A stretch of DNA of 19,871 nucleotides from Sphingopyxis sp. (GTDB lineage: Bacteria > Pseudomonadota > Alphaproteobacteria > Sphingomonadales > Sphingomonadaceae), in assembly GCA_012035435.1 (NCBI GenBank), contig JAAUPH010000012.1, positions 1 to 19,871 of the forward strand, given 5' to 3'. Made by a program: the position numbers and the translations under genes. Within the stretch, counting starts at the first letter, position 1, and each line of letters begins with the position of its first letter. Of the stretch, positions 1 to 8,375 are shown one piece after another. The notes beneath the pieces were generated by a model. That model made no database searches. It worked only from the letters and a program-made list of their open reading frames with translations, and was not told the origin of the DNA.

Positions 1-1
1 A

Positions 2-169
2 GCGGAGGCCGGGGTGCCGCCCTATGTGATCGCGCACGACAGCGTGCTGCGCGAACTGACGGTGCGGCGCCCAGGCAACCTGTCTGCGCTCGCCGATGTG
101 CCGGGGTTGGGCGCGCGCAAGATCGCGGCCTATGGGGAGGCGATGCTAGCTGTGGTGCGGCAGTTTTAG
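2..169 (+). CDS. recQ: RecQ-type ATP-dependent DNA helicase, C-terminal fragment (HRDC domain)
   Basis: The window opens inside a reading frame that ends with TAG at 167-169. The 55 visible residues contain PPYVIAHDSVLREL, then RPGNLSALADVPGLGARK and a final helix ending AVVRQF. This pattern of short helices around a hairpin with a PGLG-type turn is typical of the HRDC domain, which helps bind DNA at the C-terminus of RecQ helicases. RNase D also carries HRDC domains, but an HRDC ending the protein with this spacing fits RecQ best. The helicase core lies outside the window, so the assignment rests on the last domain only. Confidence 0.7.
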   Translation, partial: AEAGVPPYVIAHDSVLRELTVRRPGNLSALADVPGLGARKIAAYGEAMLAVVRQF

Positions 170-183
170 TCCGCCCACACACT

Positions 184-204
184 AGCCGATTTTGAAAATC
201 GGCT
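184..204. repeat. Perfect palindrome between recQ and the AraC-type gene
   Basis: The arms AGCCGATTTT (184-193) and AAAATCGGCT (195-204) are perfect reverse complements around a single G. It lies 15 bases after the recQ stop and 36 bases before the likely start of the regulator gene. A related palindrome lies at the other end of that gene (1292-1309). It could be an operator for a dimeric regulator or a weak terminator hairpin. No T tract follows, so a classical terminator is not clear. Confidence 0.5.
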
Positions 205-239
205 TGTCGCGCGAATCGCCGTCTGGCACCCCCGCCCCG

Positions 240-1312
240 ATGGCTTTGTTCGAACAGATCGATCTGATGGCGCGCGGCGGATCGATTGCGCTGCTCAGCT
301 TATGGAGCTGGATTTTGCTGCGCGATCATCGCGGTGCGCTGCCGGCGCGGCTGGCGGTGGCGATGAATGTGGCCATCTGCTGCTATGTCATTGTCACCGC
401 CGGTTGGTACAACGGCCCTAGTCCCCTGGGGCTAGTGCTGGCGCTCGGCGCGGGGTCGGCGGCGGGGCTGTTCTGGCTGTTCGCCCGGGCGTGGTTCAAC
501 GATCATCGCTACGTGTCGCGGCTGGGGTTGGCGTTGGTCGGCGCGGCATTTGTGAACACGCTGGCGCTGCAGCTCAGCTTTCCCGAAGGTGGACCTGTCT
601 ATGTCTTGACCGGTGCCTTGTTTCGGATCGGCCAGCTTGCCTTTGCCATCGCCGCCTTATGGGAAGTTTGGCGCGGTCGGCAGGGCGACCTGATCGAAGG
701 ACGGCGACGGCTGCGATCGGCGCTGGTGACAAGCGTCGCCGTCTATGTGGCGCTGATCGTGCTGACCGAAATCTCGGCGCAGGTCGGGGGCATCGACAAG
801 AGCGCGATGCGGATCGTCGGCGGCTTCGCCGTGATCGTGATTTTCGGCTTTTGCGCGGCCATGCTGGGGATGCGGCAGGCCGATTTGTTCGGGCCGTCGC
901 TTACGGTTTATGCACCCGCGCCGCGTCCGGTGCCCGATGCCGATGATCCACTGGCGCTGCGCCTGCGCGCGCATATGTTGGCGGAGTTGCCCCACCGCGA
1001 CGAAAGGCTGTCGATTGCCGGGCTGGCCGCACAATTGGGCGAACCGGAATATCGGTTGCGGCGGGTGATCAATGGCAGTCTGGGCCACCGCAATTTCGCG
1101 CAATTCGTCAATGGCTATCGACTGGCCGAGGTAAAGGCGGCGCTGTCCGATCCGGCGCAACGCGAGGTGTCGATCCTGACCATCGCGCTCGACGCAGGCT
1201 TTGGTTCGCTGGGGCGTTCAACCGCGCCTTTCGTGATGCGGAAGGTGTAACTCCCAGCGAATGGCGCGCGGCGCGAGCAATTCCGGCACTGGCCGATTCC
1301 GAAATCGGCTAG
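240..1312 (+). CDS. Seven-helix membrane protein with C-terminal AraC-type DNA-binding domain (frameshifted in this sequence)
   Basis: The N-terminal two thirds consist of about seven hydrophobic helices, such as the stretch LGLVLALGAGSAAGLFWLF. The C-terminal part, from about DDPLALRLRAHM, is an AraC-type helix-turn-helix: LSIAGLAAQLGEPEYRLRRVIN, then FAQFVNGYRLAEVKAAL and TIALDAGFGSLG. This architecture suggests a membrane-anchored transcription regulator that senses a signal in or across the membrane; the ligand is unknown. The frame runs into a premature TAA at 1248-1250. Adding one base at the GGGGC run (1211-1215) restores the family ending (FNRAFRDAEGVTPSEWRAAR) and moves the stop to TAG at 1310-1312, giving 357 residues. 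The start was placed at ATG 240. A TTG at 192 is in frame but lies inside the palindrome. No strong ribosome binding site is visible. Confidence 0.75.
1292..1309. repeat. Imperfect palindrome at the 3' end of the AraC-type gene
   Basis: GCCGATT and AATCGGC pair around CCGA. It closely resembles the palindrome at 184-204, so the regulator gene has similar inverted repeats at both ends. In the frame-corrected gene this copy lies within the last codons, just before the stop at 1310-1312. It may be a transcription-ending hairpin or a regulator-binding site; the sequence does not decide. Confidence 0.4.
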
Positions 1313-1392
1313 CCGCGTTCGAAAATGGCGAAGATGCGGGTGGGGTTGGCGGGGCAGAGACGGTCCATCGCCAACCACAGGATGACGGCATC

Positions 1393-2259
1393 ATGTTCGG
1401 CCAACTTACAACCACGCTGACCGAAGGCGCCGCGGCGCTGGTCGCCAATGTCCCGCCGCTCGCAATATTGATTGAGCAGGGGCCGATGATCTTCGCGTTC
1501 GATTTCGGGCGCTATGTCATCGCCGCGACGATCATGAGCATCACCGTGTGGATCATGCTGCGCACGCGGCTCGCCTCGCGCCGGTTGCAGCCGCGCAGCG
1601 CAAGCTTTGCCGACCAGCGGCGTGAATTTTTCCTGTCGATGCAATCGGCCGGGGTTTACGGCGTCGGCACGTGCTTCCTGATCTGGGGCATGAACGAAGG
1701 AATGTTTTACGCGCCGGTCGAAAGCTATGGCTTGGTTGCCGACCTTGGCATCCTCGCGCTCTTGCTGGTGCTTCACGACGCCTATTTTTATTGGGCGCAC
1801 CGGATGATGCACCACCCCAAGCTGTTCAAGGCGTTCCACCGCGCACACCATCGCTCCGTGACGCCAACCCCTTGGGCCGCATACAGCTTCGCGATCCCGG
1901 AGGCCGCGGTGATGTTTCTGTTCGTACTCGTCTGGGCCTTTTTCATCGCTGCGCCGGGCTGGATCTGGTTCACGTGGCTCAACATTCAAATCCTGCGCAA
2001 CGTCATGGGCCATGCCGGGATTGAAGTGCATCCGCGCTGGTGGCTCGACAGCCCGCTGACCCGCTGGATCTGCACGACGACACACCATGACCTCCATCAT
2101 TCGGGCGGCTTCAAGACCAACTATGGCTTTTACTTCACCTGGTGGGACCAGATGATGGGCACCGAGCATCCGCACTATGCCAAGCGCTTTGCCGAGGTGG
2201 TCGGGCGCGGTGATGCCGCCGTCTCAAAGCCGATCAAGACGCAGGTAACGACAGCGTGA
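1393..2259 (+). CDS. Fatty acid hydroxylase / sterol desaturase superfamily membrane protein
   Basis: This 288-residue integral membrane protein carries the histidine clusters that hold the di-iron centre of this superfamily: HDAYFYWAHRMMHH (residues 128-141), FHRAHH (148-153), a lone His at 207 and THHDLHH (230-236). Hydrophobic segments flank them, for example residues 41-57, 117-127 and 171-197. Members hydroxylate or desaturate lipids with O2 at the membrane. The substrate cannot be read from the sequence; carotenoid, sterol-like or fatty acyl substrates are all possible. ATG 1393 was chosen because AGGA lies about nine bases upstream and the residues before it, in the same open frame, look non-coding. 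A strong intrinsic terminator follows. A second, different family member lies 0.9 kb downstream. Confidence 0.85.
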   Translation: MFGQLTTTLTEGAAALVANVPPLAILIEQGPMIFAFDFGRYVIAATIMSITVWIMLRTRLASRRLQPRSASFADQRREFFLSMQSAGVYGVGTCFLIWGMNEGMFYAPVESYGLVADLGILALLLVLHDAYFYWAHRMMHHPKLFKAFHRAHHRSVTPTPWAAYSFAIPEAAVMFLFVLVWAFFIAAPGWIWFTWLNIQILRNVMGHAGIEVHPRWWLDSPLTRWICTTTHHDLHHSGGFKTNYGFYFTWWDQMMGTEHPHYAKRFAEVVGRGDAAVSKPIKTQVTTA

Positions 2260-2288
2260 CGTGAGCGAACCTTCACGCTTGTCAGTAA

Positions 2289-2320
2289 GGGGCGGCGATC
2301 CTATCGTCGCCCCTCTTTTT
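2289..2320 (+). terminator. Rho-independent terminator after the first hydroxylase gene
   Basis: The stem GGGGCGGCGA (2289-2298) pairs with TCGTCGCCCC (2304-2313), with one G-T wobble and loop TCCTA, followed by TCTTTTT. This is a strong intrinsic terminator on the + strand. It ends only 23 bases before the start codon of the next gene (2344), leaving no room for a separate promoter between them. Confidence 0.85.
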
Positions 2321-2343
2321 ATGTGCTGATCCGAAAGCTGCCC

Positions 2344-2772
2344 ATGTTTCGCCGCCTGACCGATGATTTTCACGTCGCCCCGCAGATTGAGTTGGCGGAC
2401 CTCGCGGTTGCCGCCGGAGAGGGCTTTGCGCTCATCATCAACAACCGGCCCGATGGCGAAGAGCCTGATGCGCCGCAGGGTGATGTCATTGCGGCGGCAG
2501 CGGTAGCGGCGGGACTGGCTTATGTCGCGATTCCCGTCGGCCATGGCGGATTCAGCCATGCTCAGCTTGACGCGCTCGATGCCGCACGCAGCGCGCACCC
2601 GGGCAAGGCGCTTGCCTATTGCCGTTCGGGCACCCGCTCGACGCATCTTTGGGCGCTTGCCAGCGCGCGGGGCGGGGCCGATGTCGATGATCTGTGCGGG
2701 GCAGCGGCGGGGGCTGGCTATGACCTTGGCATGCTCCGCCCGATGCTGACTAGCCTGAGTGCCGGGGCCTGA
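2344..2772 (+). CDS. TIGR01244/DUF442-family phosphatase or sulfurtransferase-like protein
   Basis: The protein is about 142 residues and starts MFRRLTDDFHVAPQIELADL, the usual opening of this small family. It has the conserved stretch LIINNRPDGEE and a cysteine loop AYCRSGTRSTHLWAL, in which Cys and Arg are spaced as in rhodanese/phosphatase-like active sites. Family members are known as a stand-alone fold related to dual-specificity phosphatases and are also found fused to beta-lactamase-like sulfur dioxygenases; the true substrate is generally unknown. ATG 2344 was preferred over an in-frame GTG at 2323 because it matches the family start. The stop TGA overlaps the next ATG (TGATG), implying translational coupling. 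This is the first gene of a four-gene run. Confidence 0.8.
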   Translation: MFRRLTDDFHVAPQIELADLAVAAGEGFALIINNRPDGEEPDAPQGDVIAAAAVAAGLAYVAIPVGHGGFSHAQLDALDAARSAHPGKALAYCRSGTRSTHLWALASARGGADVDDLCGAAAGAGYDLGMLRPMLTSLSAGA

Positions 2773-3176
2773 TGCTGGTCGAGGCGATCAAGCTGGCGGC
2801 GTCGCTGGTTGCGATATTTGGCATCGCGTGGCTGGTGCGCGGGATGAAGCTGGGCGGCGAAGCGCGCATCCGCGACGCGGCGCATGCGCTGCAACTCGCC
2901 GATGAGGCTGAGGTTGGCTTTGGCGGCACCGACGTCGGCCTCGACCGGGCAGGCTATGCTGCATTGGTGCGCAATGCCGAGGGACGGCAGCTGCTGATCC
3001 GTGCGCACGGCACGCAATTTGCGGCGCGCGACGTTGATGCCGGGTTCACCGGACGGCTCGACAAAGATTTTCTGACGCTGACCGCGCCCGAGCGCCGCTT
3101 TGGCAGTGTGACCTTGCAACTGGGCAAGGACGCCGGACTATGGGCCAGCCGGATGCGCGAGGTGCCGCGTGGATAA
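2772..3176 (+). CDS. Small membrane-anchored hypothetical protein
   Basis: This 134-residue protein has one hydrophobic helix near the N-terminus (roughly residues 5-22, IKLAASLVAIFGIAWLV), then a soluble region of about 110 residues without a motif I recognise. That region reads like a small beta-rich domain (GRQLLIRAHGTQFAARDV, then GSVTLQLGKDAGLWASRM). The start overlaps the previous stop by one base and the end overlaps the next start, so it is firmly within the operon and probably a partner of the membrane hydroxylase that follows. No function is claimed. Confidence 0.7.
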   Translation: MLVEAIKLAASLVAIFGIAWLVRGMKLGGEARIRDAAHALQLADEAEVGFGGTDVGLDRAGYAALVRNAEGRQLLIRAHGTQFAARDVDAGFTGRLDKDFLTLTAPERRFGSVTLQLGKDAGLWASRMREVPRG

Positions 3177-4073
3177 ATTGCCGAGCCCCGTCGACTATGC
3201 GATCCCGGCGTTCATCGCGCTGATCGTGATGGAAATGATCGTCGCGCGGCGGCGCGATCCGATGCGCTACGAAGCGCGTGATACGCTGACATCCTTGTTG
3301 TTGGGCACCGGCAGCACGCTCGCGGGACTCGCGCTGGGTGGGTTGGCGCTGGGTGCGGCGGTGTGGGCTTATCAATTTCGTTTGTTCGACATTGGTCTGG
3401 CGTGGGACCGCTGGTGGTGGGAGCGTGGATCGCCTGCTTCCTGCTCGATGACTTTTTCTATTATATGTTCCACCGGGCAGCGCACCGGGTGCGCTGGTTC
3501 TGGGCCAGTCATGTCATTCACCACAGCAGCCAGCATTATAATCTGTCGACCGCGCTGCGCCAAACCTGGACCGGCGTAATCAGCCTGTCTTTCATCTTCC
3601 GTATCCCGCTGGTCTTTATCGGATTTCCGCCGGAAATGGTGCTGTTCTGTGGCGGGCTCAATCTTATCTATCAATTCTGGATTCATACTGAGGCGATCGG
3701 GCGGATGCCGCGCTGGTTTGAGGCGGTGATGAACACGCCTTCGCACCATCGCGTCCACCACGGCGTCAACCCGCGGTATCTCGATGCCAATTATGCCGGG
3801 GTGTTCATCATCTGGGACCGGATGTTTGGGACATTTGTGCGGGAAGAGGACGGCGATCCGGTACGTTACGGCATCGTGCGCCAGCTGGGCAGTTTCAATG
3901 TCCTGTGGGCGGCGTTCCACGAATGGATCGGCATCGCGCGCGACGTATGGGCCGCGCCATGGCGGCACAAGCTGTCCTATGTGTGGCGCGAACCCGGCTG
4001 GACGCACGACGGGCGCAGGCTGACGAGCAGCATGATCCGCGCGCGGTGGCGGGCGCAGCAGGCTGACCAATGA
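3169..4073 (+). CDS. Sterol desaturase superfamily protein resembling alkylglycerol monooxygenase (frameshifted in this sequence)
   Basis: The frame starts at GTG 3169, overlapping the preceding gene by eight bases, and gives [15 protein letters not shown] plus two hydrophobic helices. The frame must change near TGGGA (3403-3407). Restoring one G gives [20 protein letters not shown] and a 301-residue protein. The shifted part holds all the metal-ligand motifs: [19 protein letters not shown] and SHHRVHHG, then [16 protein letters not shown]. The last two resemble alkylglycerol monooxygenase and C5-desaturase-like members more than the first hydroxylase in this window. Such enzymes use a di-iron centre and O2 to hydroxylate membrane lipids or ether-linked alkyl chains. 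The substrate is inferred only from similarity. The GMC oxidoreductase gene begins 32 bases downstream. Confidence 0.8.
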
Positions 4074-4105
4074 GACAAGAGGCAATATCAGAGGTTGGAG
4101 AGAGA

Positions 4106-5692
4106 ATGGACCAGTTTGACATCATCATCATCGGCGGCGGCAGCGCGGGAAGCGCGGCGGCTGGGAGGCTGGCGGAGGACGGGACGCGAACGGTCTGCCT
4201 GATCGAGGCGGGCGGGCGGAATGACAATATGCTGATCAAAACGCCGGGGTTTATGCCGTTTATCCGGAACAGCTCCAACTATAAGTTCGACACGGTGCCG
4301 CAGCCGGGGCTCAATGGCCGTATCGGTTATCAGCCGCGCGGCAAGGGGCTCGGCGGTTCGAGCGCGATCAACGCGATGGTCTATATCCGCGGGCACAAAT
4401 GGGACTATGACAATTGGGCCGCGCTGGGGTGTGACGGATGGAGCTATGACGATGTGCTCCCCTATTTCCGCCGGTCTGAGGGCAATGAGCGGATTGCTGA
4501 CGAATTTCACGGTACCGATGGCCCGCTGAATGTGATGGACCAGCGCTGGCCCAATCCGGCGAGCGTGAAATTCGTTGAAAGCGCAGCATCGCTGCAACTG
4601 CCCCGCAACGATGATTTCAACGGCGCGCGGCAGGACGGCTTTGGCTTGTATCAAACGACGCAAAAGGCTGGCGAACGCTGGTCGGCAGCGCGCGCTTATG
4701 TTGAGCCTTTGTGTGGCCGTGCGAACCTTGACGTCCGTACCGGAGCGCTGGTCGAGCGGATATTGATCGAGGATGGCCGCGCGACCGGTGTGGTCATCAC
4801 ACGCGGCCGCAAGCGCGAGACAATCCGGGCGCGGGGCGCGGTGATCCTGTCGGCAGGCGCGTTCAACAGCCCGCAGATTTTGATGCTGTCGGGGATTGGT
4901 CCCGGCGCGCATTTGCAAGCGCATGGCATCGCCGTGGCGCGCGATGCGGCAGCGGTCGGTGCGGACCTGCAGGACCATATCGACTATGTCGCAAGCTGGG
5001 AGACCGCGTCCAACGAGCCGCTCGGCGACAGTCTGGCGGGCAGCTGGCGGATGGTAAAGGCGATGATCGAACATCGCCGCAAACGCACCGGCATCATGAC
5101 CACCTGTTTCGCCGAGAGCGGAGGATTCTGGCAATCCTCGCCCGATCTGCCCGCGCCCGACATCCAATATCATTTCGTCCCCGCGATGCTGGAAGATCAT
5201 GGGCGGACGAAGGTGAAGGGCCATGGCTTTTCTTGTCACGCCTGCGTGCTGCGACCCTATAGCCGGGGCAGTGTCACGCTAAACTCGCCCGATCCGCGCA
5301 CCGCACCGCGCATCGACCCCAATTTTCTGTCGGATGACCGCGACATTGCGACGCTGCGCGCCGGCGTGCGGCTGATGCACCGCATCGCCGCATCGCCGCC
5401 GCTGGCCGATTATGCTGCGACGCCGCGGCAGAAATTGGATGTGCACGACGATGCCGCGCTCGATGCCGAAATCCGCCGCCGCGCCGACACTGTCTATCAT
5501 CCCGTTGGCACCTGCCGTATGGGCAGTGACGACGCGAGCGTGGTCGATCCGCGCCTGCGGGTGCGCGGCGTCGCCGGGCTGTATGTCGCGGACGCCAGTA
5601 TCATGCCGCGATTGGTATCGGGCAACACCAATGCGCCCAGCATCATGATTGGCGAACGTGCCGCCGATTTTGTGCGAGCCGGTCTGGCGTGA
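4106..5692 (+). CDS. GMC-family FAD oxidoreductase (choline/alcohol dehydrogenase type)
   Basis: This 528-residue flavoprotein begins with a Rossmann FAD motif ([19 protein letters not shown]), followed by CLIEAGG. It has the GMC signature [19 protein letters not shown], the second signature [16 protein letters not shown] and the C-terminal active-site region [10 protein letters not shown]...[15 protein letters not shown], which supplies the catalytic His and Asn. The length is normal. Relatives oxidise choline, long-chain alkanols or polyethylene glycol; which one applies here cannot be decided, but an alcohol produced by the upstream hydroxylase is an attractive substrate. ATG 4106 was chosen because GGAGAGAGA immediately precedes it and the FAD motif then lies close to the N-terminus. 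An in-frame ATG at 4070 would overlap the upstream stop. This is the last gene of the run. Confidence 0.9.
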   Translation: MDQFDIIIIGGGSAGSAAAGRLAEDGTRTVCLIEAGGRNDNMLIKTPGFMPFIRNSSNYKFDTVPQPGLNGRIGYQPRGKGLGGSSAINAMVYIRGHKWDYDNWAALGCDGWSYDDVLPYFRRSEGNERIADEFHGTDGPLNVMDQRWPNPASVKFVESAASLQLPRNDDFNGARQDGFGLYQTTQKAGERWSAARAYVEPLCGRANLDVRTGALVERILIEDGRATGVVITRGRKRETIRARGAVILSAGAFNSPQILMLSGIGPGAHLQAHGIAVARDAAAVGADLQDHIDYVASWETASNEPLGDSLAGSWRMVKAMIEHRRKRTGIMTTCFAESGGFWQSSPDLPAPDIQYHFVPAMLEDHGRTKVKGHGFSCHACVLRPYSRGSVTLNSPDPRTAPRIDPNFLSDDRDIATLRAGVRLMHRIAASPPLADYAATPRQKLDVHDDAALDAEIRRRADTVYHPVGTCRMGSDDASVVDPRLRVRGVAGLYVADASIMPRLVSGNTNAPSIMIGERAADFVRAGLA

Positions 5693-5759
5693 GCGATTCG
5701 TCCCGTTTCAGGACAATATCGAGTGCATTGGCGGTCAGCCGGGACCACTTACGAATCGC
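5693..5759. repeat. Nine-base inverted repeat after the GMC gene
   Basis: GCGATTCGT (5693-5701) and ACGAATCGC (5751-5759) are exact reverse complements separated by 49 bases, directly after the GMC stop codon. The rest of the 257-base gap between the convergent GMC and receptor genes (5693-5949) contains no convincing gene. It also includes a 10-base palindrome ACATTAATGT at 5890-5899. The function is unknown; a long-stem 3' structure that ends or stabilises the operon transcript is possible. Confidence 0.35.
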
Positions 5760-5934
5760 GGTCATGACGCGCCATCGCCCTGCGCAGCAGCGCCTAAATC
5801 GCTGAAACCAAAAAGAAGACGGGCGGATTTGCATCCCGGCCCAGCCTTTCAGGCTCTCCCCTCCTGAAACTGTCGGGGGAATGAATGCCACATTAATGTC
5901 ATGCTGCAAAGGGGGTTTCTGCAACGCCCGTGCA

Positions 5935-5955
5935 TTCTGATGGACAGCATCAGAA
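5935..5955 (-). other. Hairpin straddling the receptor stop codon
   Basis: TTCTGATG (5935-5942) and CATCAGAA (5948-5955) form a perfect 8-bp stem with loop GACAG. On the - strand it includes the TGA stop of the receptor gene (5950-5952). No T tract follows on the - strand, so it is terminator-like or RNA-stabilising rather than a clear terminator. Confidence 0.4.
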
Positions 5956-8313
5956 ACTTTTGCGTGCGGTGATGCCGATGGTGCGCGGTTGGCCCACATT
6001 ATAGCCCAGCCGCGCCCGCCCGCCGCGTTCGCGATCGAATGACAAGAGAGCATTTTCATCGAACAAATTGTTGACATAGGCGGTCAGCGACAGCCCATTT
6101 TCAAAATCGACCCCCACGCTGAGATTGACGAGCTGATAGCTTGGCAACGTCAGATCGACCGTCGTGGCCGATCCCGCCGGCTGTCCGCCAAAGGGCAAAT
6201 TGTGCGTGAAGGTGCGCGGGTTATTCTCCTGATCCGCCGGCTGGGTAAAGCGGTTGCCGACATGCTGGAACGACGCTGCGACAAAGGCATCGGCACCGTC
6301 GCTGATCGGCCATTCATAGCTGCCCGACGCCGACAGCTGGAATTTGGGCACCGATGGCAGGCGATTGCCCTCACGAATACCTGTTGCCGCAGTCAGCGCT
6401 CCGGGCAGGGTGGTGTCAAACTCGGCCTCAATCAAGCTGCCCGACAGCGACAGGTCAAGCCCGTCGGTCGGCTGTACGCCGAGTTCAAATTCGACGCCCA
6501 TTGTATGCGCCTCAGGCACGTTGAACACGATGCGCGACGAGCAACTCCCGGCATCGAGCGTGACCTGAAGATTGCTGATATCGTTATAGAAACCGCCCGC
6601 GTTGAACGTGAAGCCATCGCCCTGCGTCTTCACGCCCAGCTCATAATTCCACAGCGTTTCGTCGTCATAGCTTTGGAAACCGCCAAACAGCGCCAGATCC
6701 TGCGCGTTGCACAGCGGCGTGTTGAGCGGATCATTGACCCCGCCGAGGCGAAAGCCCTTTGACGCCTGGGCATTCAGCGTCACATCTTCGCTGATGTCAT
6801 AGCTGACTAGCACGCGCGGCGTGAAGCCATCGGACTTGGTACGATCGACGACGCCCGCATCGCCGTTGGCGAACAGGCCGCCAGTGGTGATGACGCGCTC
6901 TTCCTTAAAGTCATAATAGCGCCCGCCTGCCGTGACGGTCAGCGCGTCGGTCAGGTCATAGCTGACCTCACCAAACAGCGCGAATTGCTCGATGTCATAG
7001 GGCAGGTCGGAGTTGAACGGCGAATCGACGGGGAAGCCGTTGCGGACCGCCGCCGACGTGCCTGCGCCCAGCGTCGCGTCGGTGAAGGCATCATAGCCGG
7101 GGGTCGGAAGGCGCTGGGCATAAACGCGGTCGATCTTGGAATAAAAACCTCCGACGACCCATTGGAAGGGGCTGTCATTGTCCGATGCGAGGCGCAATTC
7201 TTGGGTGAAGGTTTCCAACTCGGTCGTATCGCGCAGGTTCGATGGCAGCAGAACGGCCGCCGCGGGATAGCCAAGATCGACCGACACCGATCCGGTGAGC
7301 GCGCTGGCGTCGCGGCTGACCAGAATGCTGCGGTCGATATAAGAGGAGACGGAGGTTAGCTCGACACCGCCAAAACCGACATTGATCGTGGCGTCGGCGA
7401 TGAGTGTTTCATCCTCAAAGCCTTCGCGCAGCAGCAGATATTGTTCGCGCTCGTCAAAGGTCACTTGCGGCCGCGTCGTGGTGAAGCGGTTGCCAAACAG
7501 GTTGTAAATTTCCTGCCGGTTGAAGCCGTCGGCGGTTATCTTCTGATAAATGACGCGGGGGGTGATGCTGAAGCTTTCCGATGGCGCAAAGGTCAGCGCA
7601 ATGCGGCCGCCATAGCGTTCGCCGCTGTTCACATCCTCCCCGCCCACCGGACCGACGGCGTTGATGAAGCCGCCATAGCGGGTGAAATAGCCGACTGCGC
7701 GCACCGCAGCTGTTTCCCCAAGCGGCAAGTTGACTGCGCCCTTCAGATCGCCGCCGATGTCATCACCATCGACCAAGTTCACATTGGCCTCGATTGCGCC
7801 CTCGGTGGTGCCAAGGCGGGGCTGGTTGGTGATATAGCGGATCGTGCCGCCCACCGAACCCGATCCGAACAACGTGCCTTGCGGCCCGCGCAAGGTTTCG
7901 ACGCGGTTCAAATCAAATAGGTCTAGGTCGGGGGTGAAGAGCGAGAGCGAGATGACGCTTTCGTCGAGATAGACGCCGACCTGTTCCTTCACACCGGGCT
8001 GGTCGCGAACCACTTGACCTGCGGAAACGCCGCGCACCGACACCTGGCTTTGGCCCGGCCCAAGGTTTTGGACGGTCAGGCCCGCAACATTGCGCGACAA
8101 ATCTTCCAGCGTCACCGCACCCGATTTCTGAATATCCTCGGCGGTCTGGGCGTTGATGGAAAAGGGCACGTCCTGAAGATTGGCGTCGCGCTTGGTCGCG
8201 GTGACGATGATGACATTGCTGTTCTCTTCATCGGCCTCCTGCGCGAACGCGGGCGAAGACATGGCGACGGCGAGGCCCGACAGGCCCGCGAGCAAAGTAA
8301 CACGTGCTGACAT
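5950..8313 (-). CDS. TonB-dependent outer membrane receptor
   Basis: The 787-residue protein has a signal peptide (MSARVTLLAGLSGLAVAMSSPAFAQ), then a TonB-box-like VIIVTATKRDANLQDVPFS. The plug domain follows (EDLSRNVAGLTVQNLG, VSVRGVSAGQ, VETLRGPQGTLFGSGSVGGT), then a long beta-barrel. It ends in an aromatic residue (TIGITARKSF) as outer membrane proteins do. Receptors of this sphingomonad type take up bulky substrates such as siderophores, sugars, vitamins or hydrophobic compounds using proton-motive energy relayed by TonB. No FecI/FecR pair is adjacent. The start is supported by AGGAGAG just upstream. The gene converges with the GMC operon, so any shared function is only a guess. The upstream region carries a candidate promoter and a palindrome. 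Confidence 0.93.
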   Translation of the reverse strand: MSARVTLLAGLSGLAVAMSSPAFAQEADEENSNVIIVTATKRDANLQDVPFSINAQTAEDIQKSGAVTLEDLSRNVAGLTVQNLGPGQSQVSVRGVSAGQVVRDQPGVKEQVGVYLDESVISLSLFTPDLDLFDLNRVETLRGPQGTLFGSGSVGGTIRYITNQPRLGTTEGAIEANVNLVDGDDIGGDLKGAVNLPLGETAAVRAVGYFTRYGGFINAVGPVGGEDVNSGERYGGRIALTFAPSESFSITPRVIYQKITADGFNRQEIYNLFGNRFTTTRPQVTFDEREQYLLLREGFEDETLIADATINVGFGGVELTSVSSYIDRSILVSRDASALTGSVSVDLGYPAAAVLLPSNLRDTTELETFTQELRLASDNDSPFQWVVGGFYSKIDRVYAQRLPTPGYDAFTDATLGAGTSAAVRNGFPVDSPFNSDLPYDIEQFALFGEVSYDLTDALTVTAGGRYYDFKEERVITTGGLFANGDAGVVDRTKSDGFTPRVLVSYDISEDVTLNAQASKGFRLGGVNDPLNTPLCNAQDLALFGGFQSYDDETLWNYELGVKTQGDGFTFNAGGFYNDISNLQVTLDAGSCSSRIVFNVPEAHTMGVEFELGVQPTDGLDLSLSGSLIEAEFDTTLPGALTAATGIREGNRLPSVPKFQLSASGSYEWPISDGADAFVAASFQHVGNRFTQPADQENNPRTFTHNLPFGGQPAGSATTVDLTLPSYQLVNLSVGVDFENGLSLTAYVNNLFDENALLSFDRERGGRARLGYNVGQPRTIGITARKSF

Positions 8314-8361
8314 AGTCTCTCTCCTGCAAACCGACGCAGGCGTCTAACGCGCCCGCTTTAC

Positions 8362-8375
8362 TCTGGTTGACCAGA
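8362..8375. promoter_or_regulatory. Palindromic operator candidate upstream of the receptor gene
   Basis: TCTGGT and ACCAGA are perfect inverted arms separated by TG, centred about 55 bases before the receptor start. TGGT-N2-ACCA sites are typical of operators for GntR- or LacI-type repressors. The site abuts the proposed -10 box, where a repressor would block transcription. The cognate regulator is not identified in this window. Confidence 0.45.

Noticed and set aside
192..239. TTG 192 as the start of the AraC-type gene
   Set aside because: It lies inside the palindrome, has no ribosome binding site, and adds residues that do not resemble a membrane protein N-terminus; ATG 240 is more natural.
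1309..2175. Long open frame antisense to the first hydroxylase gene
   Set aside because: It mirrors a gene with clear di-iron motifs, its translation is rich in Arg, His and Pro without recognisable domains, and high G+C DNA produces such frames often.
3363..3579. Programmed ribosomal frameshift in the second hydroxylase gene
   Set aside because: No slippery heptamer or downstream pseudoknot is evident, and four other genes show similar homopolymer shifts, so sequence error is simpler.
4088..5239. Long antisense open frame across the GMC gene
   Set aside because: The + strand encodes an unmistakable full-length GMC oxidoreductase; the antisense translation has no motif or plausible start context.
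5643..6077. Possible small gene on the - strand between GMC and the receptor gene
   Set aside because: It overlaps the ends of both real genes and shows no domain; one stretch looks loosely protein-like but falls partly on GMC coding sequence.
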